The notes beneath the pieces are model-generated. The model did no database searches. It saw only the letters and a list, made by a program, of their open reading frames with translations, and was not told where the DNA came from. Positions 53,700 to 64,000 of a DNA stretch of 64,000 bases are shown here, piece by piece. The position numbers and the translations under genes are program-made. The stretch's first letter is position 1; the number at the start of each line of letters is the position of its first letter. The DNA comes from Dermacentor variabilis (lineage: Eukaryota; Arthropoda; Arachnida; Ixodida; Ixodidae), in NCBI RefSeq assembly GCF_050947875.1, contig NC_134568.1:209653845-209717844 (forward strand), given 5' to 3'.

Positions 53700-54825
53700 G
53701 AGGAGGAAGCTCCTCCGGCCGGGAACTGACCTAGAGAAAACTGTAACAGAAAGGGAAAGAGCCGACCCGCCGGCGCGCCGAAATAGAAGGCACCGAACAC
53801 ACCGGGTGTGCCCGCACGTCACTCCCGCGTGGGCATGCGTGTACACGCGGGGAAGAAGAGTCCGCCGAGCGGTGCCGGTGCGTGTTTGTGTGTACGAGAG
53901 TCTTTTGATGTTGCTTCTGCCTCCGCTCATCATCGTGGCTGCAGCGCGCGTGGCTCTCTCGCTGGGCAGGCGCTTAATTGCCGCGTCAGAAGGAGGAAAG
54001 GACACGGCACTCTTCGTCTTCCCCGTCCCTTTTTTGTTGTCGTTCTTCGCCCGTCATTTTGTAAAACACGACTCCCGCGACTCTCTTTCTTTTTCGCGCG
54101 TTGCTCGCGGAACAGAGGCGCTCCGCGTAGCTCCACTTCTCGATAAACTGTTATGCCGGAAAGCACGCGTTGCTTTCGACCTCCCCACTCTCTAACGAAA
54201 ACCCGAGTGTTTGTTAGCGTCCGGGTTCCGCATTCTTGCCGAGGCGCGAACCGTCTCCGCAAGCCTTAAAAAGCTTGCGCATATTCGAAACGAATCAGGA
54301 AGGCATTATTTTCCGCAGAAAAGACGCGAACGGAGGGGATCGGGCGCCTCGTGACTACTGTGTTTTTTTTTATTATCGTCCTGCATGCTTCGCAAGATCA
54401 CGCACTTTATATCTCTCTTCTTTCTTATAACCCTATACAGTACTAACGCCGTTGGAGAGCCCATTTGAATTTGTGCTGACAACTCATGCGGCGTGCGTGC
54501 CATATAGTAACAGACATCTTTTGCTATATTGACGAATATGAAGCAAAAAATAATTAAATTGATTTATTCACGCGGTTAACGTTTCCAAGTAACAAGATGG
54601 ATATATGAGAGACGTCGTACAATGGAAGGCATCGGGTTAATTTTGACACCCCGTTTCTACAGTTCGTCATCGTCGGAATACGACCGGGACACGCGCCCGC
54701 GACGTTGTGCCCCGGCGGGACGCCACAGATACTGAGCCGCTGTGACAGCAAGGAAGTTAAAGTTAGAGGCTGCTATAGGAAAGCATTACATCGTTAACCT
54801 CAGAGAAATTCCGTAACAGTGTAGA
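53700..54825. other. GC-rich flank upstream of the candidate promoter
   Basis: Several overlapping open frames occur on both strands (53806-54195 plus, 53930-54262 minus). None has a recognisable domain, and they are best explained by GC content. Upstream regulatory DNA is likely but no specific site can be named. Confidence 0.35.
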
Positions 54826-54960
54826 GAGAGAGACAGAAAAAAAGGGCAAAGGCAGGGAGGTTAACGAGATGGGAAGATCCAGTTTTTCTACCCTACGCTT
54901 GGGAGAGAGGGGAGGGGGAGGTAAAGTGATAGCAAAGCAGAGATAAAGAAAGGACCATAG
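54826..54960 (+). repeat. GGGAGGTTAAC-type dispersed repeat
   Basis: GAGAGAGACAG head, GGCAGGGAGGTTAACGAGAT core, CTACCCTACGCTTGGGAGAG and a G-rich tail. Same order as 34697-34865. Confidence 0.6.
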
Positions 54961-56409
54961 ACATACAATCACAGTCGGTCACTGTCACCGCATGCCGTCA
55001 CTGGACAGCACAGTAGCATTTGCAGCACAGTGTAACTTGCAGTAACAATGTAAGTCCTTAAATAAACTACGATCTTGTGCGTCGCGGAATGGCAAAACTG
55101 AGCTCGCGTCAGCAACCATCGTCTATGGTCGACAACTGGGTTCAAATATGAGGAGAGGGGTCGCTGCGCTCATTGATTTGGTCTGTTTTAATTCTTTGCT
55201 AATGTCTTACGATTATATCGCTAATTATATCGCGCGCGACAGAGGAACCTGCGAAGCAGTGAAAGACAGGTTTTGCACCTATCCATGTAACGAAGTTCGG
55301 ATTATCTGTCCGCAGGCGCTTTGAACGATTCGTAATCGCTGTCAATTCAGCCTGACAGCATCAATCCTGCGCTAATACAGCATGTTTTATTTTCTTAAAG
55401 GAATAAGGAGTAGGGCGGAGGGACTGAAAGTCGTCAGATGTACAAAATAAGAGTCCAAAGAAGCGTACAATTTTGAAGGGCTTGTACTGTGTCAGAACAG
55501 TATCTCGCAGGCTACATGCAGTTCTACCCACGACTGCACGTGCAGCCTCAAGCGCACTGAAAAAAAAAACAAAGAAGACAAACGCACACACAGCATCCTC
55601 AGGCTGTCAAACAGTCGTAATTACGTAAGCCAGGTTGTGGAAAGAACACTCAGAGGAAAGAGGCGGAAGTACAGTATTGCTTTCAACTTAGCTAGTCATT
55701 GGGCAGTTGGCCTCGACACAACAGCGAAATTAGCCATAACGTACCACAAAGGAGCGGGAAGCAGCACGGGCTATGTGGACGAATTCTGTATAGGGTCGAA
55801 CGCGCTCATTCGCAGCGATGACATGCATGGCAATGATGATGACGATGAAGGCATTGCAACCATCTCGCGCCACCGGACAACTGCGTACGTTTGTTACCGA
55901 GCGGGGTGCGGCTCGCTGTGAACTACAGCGGCTGCCGTTATGCGCTTCCAAAGCACGGGTTACCTGCCGAACAATTGATTCGCGAAGTAAGTCGCTCGAG
56001 GCCTCGTTTTTCTCCACGTGCGATGCAGACAGGAGGGCTGAAGTGTCCTGTTGTCAAAGTAGTGCGCGCACGACAAGAGGAGCCTGCCCGGAAACACGGA
56101 CGAGCAAACGGAGAAGCGGGTCGCACAAGGCAGGCTCGGCAGAAGAGGGGACTCGGAAGGCGAGCGCTGCATGCGAGGAGATGGCAAGCAAAGCGTGCGT
56201 GACGCCGGCAGGGTCGGTGAGACAGCGGGTGCGCACACTGTGTATACACGTGGCGATCGTCTTTAAGCTTTCCGAATTTTTGAAAACTCGCCTGTGGTGT
56301 ACAGATACCACAGTTCTTGTCCTTGGGCTGAATTATTCGAAGAGACGCGTTCGTTGCTTGCACGAGAAATCGAAACACATATTCTAGCAATTAAGAGAAA
56401 AAAAAGCAG
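54961..56409. other. Non-coding DNA, no gene recognised
   Basis: 55800-56300 has overlapping long frames on both strands without recognisable domains. An A-rich tract lies at 55560-55570. Confidence 0.35.
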
Positions 56410-56803
56410 TAATTAACTTCTTAATGAATCACTTTACGGCACGTATTGGAGTTTACGAATTGTAGCCGGTGAGTTAACTAATTTAACTAATTAAGTTTAA
56501 TTAATTTCCGGGGTGACATCAGTTTCGAGATATGAAATCCTAAAGTGTCGGACGGAACACATGGGCTTTGGAACACATGGGAACACAGCGAGTTTTGTGC
56601 TTCAATGCACAAAAGCGCGCTTTGCTAAAAAAAGAAAAGGTAAGTGCAACAACAGTGCATTTTTAAGACTAGTTTGATGACCCATATCTCCAAACTGGTG
56701 TCACTCTGGCAATTCATTCTAAGTGGACGCCTTGCAAACTCATCAGCTACAATTTGTAAATTGCGATATCTGCCGTAACGTGGTTACTTAAGAATTCAAT
56801 TAG
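56410..56803. repeat. Imperfect long inverted repeat (MITE-like)
   Basis: The left half has TTACGGCACGTATTGGAGTT, ACGAATTGTAGCCGGTGAGTT and GGGGTGACATCAGTTTCGAG. The right half carries the same blocks inverted in the same spacing (GATGACCCATATCTCCAAAC, AACTCATCAGCTACAATTTG, TGCCGTAACG). Both arms are diverged. The interior is short and non-coding. Confidence 0.55.
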
Positions 56804-57849
56804 TGAATTTTTGAATTAGTTGAAGATGTGTTTCAATTTCTTGTGCGGGTAATGTCTGCCTCTCTGAATAATCTAGCTGCAGGTCTAGGATTTGTTATCT
56901 GCAACAGGCGATCTTTTAAATTCCGGAAAACTTAAAAATAATTCACCCCATATATGGCAAATACTGTTGCTTCACGAGAAACTTCGTGTAAAATGACTTT
57001 AGACATATATTTGGTAAGTTTGAAACACAATGGTAAAAACCGTTATTTGGAGCGAATATGACGCCTAATTACGCGTATCTCTTGTGGGCTCACGACAACG
57101 TGAATGCTATCGCTGAATTTCTTCCGAAATGTGCAAGGAAGTGAAGTTCAGTTTTTCACTTAAAGAAAATAAAAGTAGCCAGTGCGGCTCTTCAGCCTTC
57201 TTCTTTTTCTACTTTCTTTAAAATTTTTTATTCTTATTTATTTATTTATTTATTGCGCGGGAAATGAGCCATGCAGCTTAACTGCCACATGCCGTTCGAC
57301 TGACCAGTCTTCAGTTAGTAGCTTCCGGGGCAATTTTCGAAATTCGCTCGCGACCAATACGATGGAAAAATAAGTAGCACCAGTGTATACGAATGTACGG
57401 AAGAAAAAAATATGAGATGTTTACCGCGACAATCGTAGTACGAGTGCAGAGCGCTAGGGCAAGAGGATTATTGCATAAATGCGAAAAGGCAAAGAGAGGG
57501 ACGGAGAGACAAAGCAACGGGTTCTTCTAAAGAAAAAAAAAAGCTCGTGTTTTTTTTTATTACTTTTTATTTTCGCAAGTAGGAGGATCGCAAAGCTGAC
57601 CTATAGAGGGACCGTGAGGGAGTAGAAAATGCCAAGATAGAAAACATCTGCATGTGCACAAATATAACTGCATTGTAAACGGACCTAAGCAGGTAAATTG
57701 ATACGGATGTCTGTACGCATGCGCCATAGCCTTATCAGTAGTAGCCCCACAGGAGTACACAAGAAAAGTGCCAGGTCACTTCGTTGTTTAGTTGGAGCTG
57801 AGTTGGAGTTGGAGCGTGACAGTGCCCATAGAAATAGTTCGTGTGTACG
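56804..57849. other. Non-coding DNA, no gene recognised
   Basis: A TTTA microsatellite lies at 57234-57254. Nothing else recognised. Confidence 0.35.
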
Positions 57850-58025
57850 TGCGTGTGTGTGTGCTTAGGTTTTTTTCCCCTTTTTTTATACTTCTTTCTT
57901 CCTCATCTATTGCATCCCCTTGCCCCTCCCCCAGTACAGGGTAGCCAACCGGAGATAATCTCTGGTTAACCTCCCTGTCTTTCCTTTGCCTTTCTCTCTC
58001 TCTCTCTCTCTCTGGAGCTATAGGC
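57850..58025 (-). repeat. GGGAGGTTAAC-type dispersed repeat, minus strand
   Basis: Reading leftward from 58025: a GA run (57991-58013 as CT), AAAGACAGGGAGGTTAACCA, then CGGTTGGCTACCCTGTACTG and GGGGAGGGGCAAGGGG. This is the clearest copy of the family in the window. Confidence 0.65.
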
Positions 58026-59539
58026 CGCACAGCGGCACCTTATACGAACCACATTCCTCAGGACGCTTCGAGGCGGCAGGATGTCCTAGCAGCAACGGCT
58101 TCACCTTATTTTCGAAGATGCCTCAACATAAAATTTATTTATTTATTTATTTATTTTAAAGAGAATGAAAAACATGACATGAAGGTCAACCGGACAGATG
58201 TCCACTTGGCTGTACCTTGTACGGGGAAAATAGGATGACCAAATTTCGTCGACCAAATCATTCGACGAAAATTTTCGAAACGAATTCAACGCTTACAGAA
58301 AAAATATGATGGGGCCGAGTGAAAATAACTGCGGGATTACACCCTGACACCCCAAACACCGAGAAAAATAAAGTCTGTTGAAGTTCTGCGATTTCCACAC
58401 ATTAGAATAGTTCAAAGATAGGCACGCTTTCAAATCTTTTACGGTACTCCGGAGAAGAAAAGGAAATACGGCGAAAGCAAAGGAAAAAAAAAAGGAAACG
58501 GCGGTAAGTCGAAGTCTGAATTCTCTGGGGCAGTGCACATGGCTTCATGAGACCTATAGTGGCTTCCTGCGCAACAAGCGAAATGCACATTTTGACAAGA
58601 GCGCTTTGATGCAGACTTCAGCCTGAAAAATCATTAGATTCTTTACGGAGGAACCGAGCAAGGACATTGGACAGAGAAAAAAGATGTTTGCATAATGAAA
58701 GGAGCTGTCATTGCCTATTCTGCCTGTAGCTTTCATACGCCGCTTCGCCATCGCGCATTTGTCATCAACGTAACGTCCGCATCAATTCCTGTATTCCATT
58801 TCAAGTGGTGGAAGAGAGCTGTTTGCCGCGGGCGATTCTTTTTTCTTTATCTATATAGTCTATAGAAAGAAAGACAGCTAGCGTAGTAGTAGGTAGTGTA
58901 GTAGTGAGTAGGTATCTTCACCAGTAAATTTGCATATTCCACGTACACAAAGCGCTTACAGAGGGCACCTCCTATTTCGAACTATAGGCGTGTGTCCTCT
59001 ACGTCACTTTCGTGCGGCCACGGCGGCGAGGATTTCTACCAACCCCTCCTAGAGCGTCCTAAACCCACCGCCTCGAACAAGAACTCGATGCCGTTTTATG
59101 AGCCAAGGCGGTCTGCAGCCATTAAATGCCACGCATCGCATTAGCCGTGAGCGCATTGAGCGTTTATGTGACGAACAGTGACACTCAGCAGCGTGTATTC
59201 TGCGTGACTGATTCGTGCGGCTTCCAACATCCGCAGACTTTTGTTCGACTGTAACTTCCTGTGGAAAATTCCCTAACTTCTTTTCTTTTTTTCCCAAGTT
59301 ACTATTAGCAACAATGCATATATATTTTCGCTTTAGCCTTCTTATTTTATAACTGAGCAAAATGGAGTAGCCGTCGCAATCATATGGTGACAAAAGGTTT
59401 TCTATTTAGTTTCATTTAAGTAAATAAATAAATAAATCGATTTCTACACAGAGATCCTATGCTGCGGGCAGGGAAACTGCTGTCTAATTTCTCTGTCTCC
59501 AATACGCGCCACAGTGAGCCACTGGGGTCCCTGAAGCGT
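58026..59539. other. Non-coding DNA, no gene recognised
   Basis: TTTA and AAAT microsatellites lie at 58133-58158 and 59420-59438. No coding sequence is supported. Confidence 0.35.
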
Positions 59540-59960
59540 CTACGCTGTGTTCCTTGACCCGCAGAAAGCGTGTGACACAGAGCCAAGACATGTCCGGAGG
59601 TGCATCGAAAAAAGAACACCCAGGAGAAGTGTGTCCGGCTGATCAAGGAAACGTACAAGGAAGCCAGTTCACGGGTTCACACCGGCCTAGAAGATACTGG
59701 AAGCTTCGGCGTAGCCGATAGGATGCACCGAGGTTTGGTGCTTCTTGTTTAACATCGCGCTGAAGGTTCTCATGGAGTATTTTAACGAAGCACCTTCCAA
59801 CATTCTCTGTGCAGAGTGCATTCTACTCTATGCAAAATTGAAAGAAATTACTGAATCGGAGTTCGACTGCCGGCGAAAGTCTTTAGAGAAAAGTATCTTA
59901 AGTAACAGTAGAAGCAAAACAGAGTTCATGACCTACAACGCGAACCAAGTGGAATGGACT
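59540..59960 (+). pseudogene. Decayed non-LTR reverse transcriptase fragment
   Basis: Across shifting frames the sequence reads FLDPQKACDT (cf. the catalytic block FxDxxKAFD), CVRLIKETYKEASS-like and HRGLVLLLFNIALKVLMEYF (cf. the QGxxLSPxLFN block). It then reads ESEFDCRRKSLEKSILSNSR and SKTEFMTYNAN. The YADD box is lost (CILLYAK). The style fits RTE-like LINEs. It is an old relic with no function expected. Confidence 0.5.
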
Positions 59961-59990
59961 GATTTACGACACGAACTAGCAACTCTGTGA

Positions 59991-61257
59991 AAAAATCAAA
60001 CGATTCTAATGAGAAATGTATTATTCTCAAAGTGAACGTGGCTGAAATGGGGATGCTGAGAGAGCTTTGTCCAGTGACAAGCAAGTACAGAGATCACAAC
60101 TGTAGTCGAGGAATGGTAGGAGTCTGGGACATTGCGGCGAAGCTTCAATGAAGAAGACAGGGGTTGAGGACGAGTTTTGGAAACAGACGAAAGCTACATC
60201 GGCAAGAAATCAATGACGATTGGCTCCACTGGCAAAAGCAAACGAGGTTGACCTAAGAGGAAGGTCACAATAAGAAGCTGAGGAAAGAGCTGGAGAGTGG
60301 TAGGGCAAAGTCGGGGAAACTCGTAAAAAACGGTAGCCCCATTAGAAATGGGATATAGCTGACGGAAGAACGAGCTCATGATGGAAATAAACATGAACGA
60401 GCAACCCGTAAAAAAATTGTTGGACGTTCCCATAAGCACTTAAAGTATCCGCGCTATTTATTTTTGTTTGTTTATTTTTGTTACGTGGCATGTTAGAGCT
60501 TCATACGTAATTACTCTTGTTTTTGTGCGTCAACGATGCATTAATGGCGCATGAAGACGCTGCCGGCGCTTCTCGAAGGAGACTGTTTTCGAGCTGCGGG
60601 TGTGTGTAGAGTTTGCGGAAAAGTTTGCGCGTGGCCGCGTGGTTCAATGAGCGCACGAAGACATCATCGCTGTATAGAATTGACCCGCTTCTGGCGATGC
60701 TCGGTCAACGTATAGGCTCGGCGTACCGTCGATACTCTCCTTCGAAGCCTATAATTGTGGCTGGACATGGCCTACACACCTCGATTCTTACATTACACGC
60801 CTATAGACGCGTGTGTTTAGCTGTCGATCGTCGTACAAGACGCACGTTGCCGTGCGTGCCATCGGTGTGCTTTAAGAACTGCTGTTTCGGCATAAGATTT
60901 TGAATCAGTTTGGAAAGCCCAAGTTTTCGTTTGCTTACATCAGAAGTGAAGACATTTGGTTCAATTGTTCGCAAGGCGTATCCTGCAAATCAGAAAATTT
61001 AATTTGTAACGGTCAAACACCTCAGAAATAATGCTTATTAGAGTTGAACCTCCCAACACTGCCTTAGTGGCATATAAGGAACTGCAGCGGTTGGGTGTTA
61101 TTTTTTGCCCGCCTGGGTTTTCAAGCGCTCGCCTAAACACCAGCGCACTAACCTTTTGGCATTCTATCTTGCTAGAAATACGGCTGCTGCGCAACCAGGA
61201 TTTAGTACTGCAGGCTATCTAGTGCCCAACAGTGAAAGACCTCGAAGACGAAGGAAA
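59991..61257. other. Non-coding DNA, no gene recognised
   Basis: Open frames are short and unrecognised. Confidence 0.35.
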
Positions 61258-61434
61258 TTAAAATTAAATTGTGGTTCAATTATAACGTCCCGATACTGCA
61301 GAGCGGCTTATGAGGGACGCCGTCGTCTCCGGATTCTTTTTGACCACCTGGGGTCATGTGACATGCATCAGACGAACCCGTGACCTCCTGCTCAGAAGCA
61401 CAATACCATAGCCACGGAGCCACCTCGGCAAGTT
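61258..61434 (-). mobile_element. SINE, Ruka-related second subfamily, minus strand
   Basis: Reading leftward: CCGAGGTGGCTCCGTGGCTA (A box), GGTCACGGGTTCG (B box), CCCAGGTGGTCAAAAAGAAT, GGCGTCCCTCATAAGCCGCT and GGGACGTTATAATTGAACCA, then an AT-rich tail. Its 3' half matches the element at 51538-51788; it lacks the ATGCGAAAACACCC body. Confidence 0.7.
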
Positions 61435-62082
61435 CTGGGCGTTCAAACGTGATAAACTAAGTTGTGCAAAATCTCGCTACATAACTCGGCGCACCCATGT
61501 GCCTAAGCATCGCCGACGAACACGTCCCGCTTTCGTCTAACAACGACAGGCGCTGAATCGATACAATTTTAGATTGACAACGCACATGCAATTAACTATC
61601 GAAACCTGGCGCCAGTCCCTCCAGCGAACAGGTTAAACCAGCACGATGCCAGCGTGAGCTGTTGACGAAGAGGAAGGCAGGATTGGTTTCGCCCCCGTGA
61701 ATCACCCGGCAGAGCTTCGTGTTCGTCATGGTTTAGAGAACAGGAGTAAGGCAGTTCTCATCCACGGGTAGCCTACAAACGCAGTACGTCGCCTCGCTGC
61801 CTGGTCGCATCGTTATCATCACGGAAGTTGCTGCATCGCCAGCGGTGCCTTCACCACCGGGCCGTCCCCTCTTAAACGGCGCCTTACCAGCTGCATGCAT
61901 GGCGTGCCTGTTTTAACGTGCGCGCACGTCTGGGCTCAGGCATGCGCAGCCCTGCCTGGTGATCCCCTGATGCGAAGCACCAAGGGTCGAAGACACTGGT
62001 TTCAACGTGCGCCTCTCGCAGCGTGCGAAGCGGCCGTGCGCGGCGACATGCGGAGACCGCGAATTACAGAATGCGGCCGTTA
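61435..62082. other. Non-coding DNA, no gene recognised
   Basis: Moderately GC-rich. No domain-bearing frame. Confidence 0.35.
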
Positions 62083-62908
62083 TCTCTTCAGAGAAAGCTC
62101 GGGCCCAACACCGGTGCTTCCTATTCAGATACACGCAGAGCACAGAAATGCTTTTCTGAGATAACCCATCGGCCTGTAAAAAAGAAATTTGTTGCATTTG
62201 AGCGAGAAAGTTGAATTCGATATATAGTGACAGTATCTTTTTTACAAGAAATTGCCGAAAATTGGTACGTTCGAAAAAAAGTAGGAGCACGTAGTTTACA
62301 AATCCCTAACTCGGCACCAAGAACAGATATCGCAGTTCTGTAAGATTGAATTCGTTAAAACATCCGAAGCCAACAAATTTGACAAAGTAATTTATATATT
62401 ACGTAAATTTGTTGCATGTTTATAGGAGTTTGCAAAAGTCCTACTCACATATTAGCAGCGTATTTTAGAGCCAGGTACGACACGTCCCTGTTGTCGGCTT
62501 ACGTGTACTAAAAGATCCAATTTACAGAATTGTGATGTTTATCAGTGCCGTGTTACAGAGTTTTTATTTTGTATTTGTATTTTGCATTGATGTTAAATGT
62601 ACAAGAATTAGATGCCTTAGGAAGGCTGGCAACGTTTCGATAGGTGGACCTATCTTTGCGAAAGGCTGTACGTGGTATCAAGTTATCAACTTGATAGTTT
62701 TCTATTCTAAAATTTTGCGACTTTCAGAAATGTTTGTTAAAAATCACCGACCTTAATAAAAAATCCGCTTCCGACAGTAACTAAACTTTAAATTTTTCTT
62801 TTAAATGCCAACAACCTCCTCAAATTGGGTGCAGCGGTTGCCGAGAAAAACTATTTCTTCTTTCCCAGATATTTAGAAGGGAGCCCCTGAGCTAAAGCTT
62901 CCTCTTAA
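62083..62908. mobile_element. Non-autonomous TIR element, family A copy 2 (inverted)
   Basis: The right end GAGCTAAAGCTTCCTCTTA matches the 19-bp TIR of the copy at 9-735. The left end TCTCTTCAGAGAAAGCTC is a degenerate version. Reverse-complemented, internal blocks correspond in order: CTCGGCAACC near one end, CTGTTCTT and TCGAACG-type stretches in the middle, ATCTCAGAAAAGCATTTCTG near the other. Orientation is opposite to copy 1. No ORF. Confidence 0.65.
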
Positions 62909-63379
62909 GGAGTGCAAATTATAGAATAGTGCAATTTACAGACATCGCCACAAAATTTGCAAAACAATAAACATCAGGGAATTGCTTTGTCAATGTTTAA
63001 AGCCGGAAATGATCTGAATGATGAAATATTGTTCCAGTTTTTCATAACATTTCATTTAATTTCCTTCTTCTTAACCCTTTCAATGTAGGGTTTTTTCATA
63101 GGTGGCGCAACACCAATGTCAGGTTTCTCTCTCGGATACAAAAACGACCACAATTGTTTATTTTTGGTTGTGCAGAAATAAAAAAAAACAATGGCACCGA
63201 TAAGGGCAAATGCTTTCTTTTTTGTGCGGTCTTCACATTCCTATTTGGCAAAAAGAATGACAACAGGAACATGGCTGGGCAGAAAGACGGAAACGTACCG
63301 GTACGACAGCGGTGCTGAAATAGTTAAATGCGTCGGGTGGTAGTGACGAATGTGAGCTGTAATGGTGGCATGGGGGCGT
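62909..63379. other. Non-coding DNA, no gene recognised
   Basis: Nothing recognised. Confidence 0.35.
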
Positions 63380-63583
63380 ATTCATCATCTTTATCATCAG
63401 CCTGGTTACGCCCCCTGCAGGGCAAAGGCCTCTCTCATACTTCTCCAACTACCCCGGTCATGTACTAATTGTGGCCATGTTGTCCCTGCAAACTTCTTAA
63501 TGTCATCCGCCCACCTAACTTTGTGCCGCCCCCTGCTACGCTTCACTTGCCTTGGAATCCAGTCCGTAACCCTTAATAGCCAT
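63380..63583 (-). mobile_element. RTE-like LINE, 3'-end fragment
   Basis: Matches 14068-14280, the 3' end of the RTE element, at high similarity by eye: CATCAGCCTGGTTACGCCC, CTGCAGGGCAAAGGCCTCTC, GGTCATGTACTAATTGTGGC. It is severely 5'-truncated, with only the last ~200 bp, and has an imperfect CATCAT tail at 63384-63399. Confidence 0.88.
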
Positions 63584-64000
63584 TGAATAAGTCTAAAAGA
63601 ACGTAAAACGCAATGGATTGTTATAAAATGGCGGTCCCTGAAATCTCATCACCTAAACACGACTCATTTGAATTATTATTGGCAATTATATGGGACTCGC
63701 ATTTAAAATGGTTGGTTCATACTACACGTCTCCCCCACCACGCCTCGTCAGATACGATGTAATAGATCGCGTCTTCGCTGGATATGTCTCTTACGATTTA
63801 AACCCCTACGATTTAAAGAACCGCGTTATGCTATGTCTTTGATAAAGGCTTTTTGTCATTTCCAACAAAAAGGAGTTGGAAAATTTGGCTGTTTAAACAT
63901 AAACATGCGACCTTTCTTTTTTTGTTAACTCACACAAGCCCACGCGGGCGCACGCACGCGCAGCACAACCACACAGCAGATATTGGCAGAAGCCCACTCC
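63584..64000. other. Non-coding DNA, no gene recognised
   Basis: Nothing recognised up to the window edge. A GC-rich CACGC run lies near 63935-63965. Confidence 0.35.

Noticed and set aside
53806..54262. Frames of 110-130 codons on both strands near the candidate promoter
   Set aside because: They are mutually antisense and lack domains; upstream promoter DNA is the simpler reading.

Overview
The window looks like intergenic and intronic DNA from an ixodid tick. The tRNA-derived SINE body seen at 41450, 45876 and 51538 matches the tick SINE I know as Ruka. RTE/BovB-like and I-clade LINEs are present, and the one recognisable host gene is split by long introns. No prokaryotic gene organisation, rRNA, CRISPR array or convincing functional tRNA is visible. 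The species assignment rests on recognition of repeat families from memory, not on a database search.

Left end (1-5076): a 727-bp element with perfect 19-bp terminal inverted repeats (TIRs; 9-735), then mostly featureless DNA, then one arm (4148-4282) of a long inverted repeat whose partner lies at 20570-20705.

Retrotransposon nest (5077-20383): two copies of one Ty3/gypsy-type LTR retrotransposon, one inside the other. The outer copy is on the minus strand (LTRs 5077-5779 and 19681-20383, target duplication GCAG). The inner copy is on the plus strand (LTRs 6014-6766 and 11991-12693, target duplication GCTG) and landed in the 3' untranslated part of the outer one. The outer copy's reverse-transcriptase region also took a 5'-truncated RTE LINE (14068-16025). 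In both copies the polyprotein order is Gag - protease - integrase - reverse transcriptase - RNase H. Integrase before RT is the hallmark of Gmr1-like elements, and the Gag carries a SCAN-like capsid segment, also typical of that group. Each copy is one long reading frame broken by a single, different stop codon.

20.4-39.8 kb: a TIR element (21010-21924), SINE pieces, a 24-bp-type minisatellite (25224-25722), two minus-strand exons of a glycine-rich secreted protein gene (30322-30058 and 29197-28962), an AT-flanked tRNA-derived repeat with a 48-bp foldback (32913-33442), and other foldbacks.

39.8-48 kb: a 5'-truncated I-clade LINE with RNase H, split by a Ruka SINE; a decayed Jockey/CR1-type LINE interrupted by a MITE, by a repeat carrying a short MGRP-type ORF, and by another Ruka copy; and a clean MITE with an 8-bp target duplication (47647-47962).

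48-64 kb: SINEs, another TIR element (49908-50394), a minus-strand promoter with TATA box, initiator and a tiny first coding exon ending in a consensus splice donor (53695-53480), a decayed LINE fragment (59540-59960), a second copy of the left-end TIR family in the opposite orientation (62083-62908), and an RTE 3' end (63380-63583).

The tiny exon at 53.49 kb is in phase with the first recognised exon of the glycine-rich gene at 30.32 kb. Spliced together they would make a good signal peptide. If that is right, about 23 kb of the window, including the LINEs and MITEs at 39-50 kb, is the first intron of one cuticle-type gene. The joining is inference; the individual splice signals are visible.
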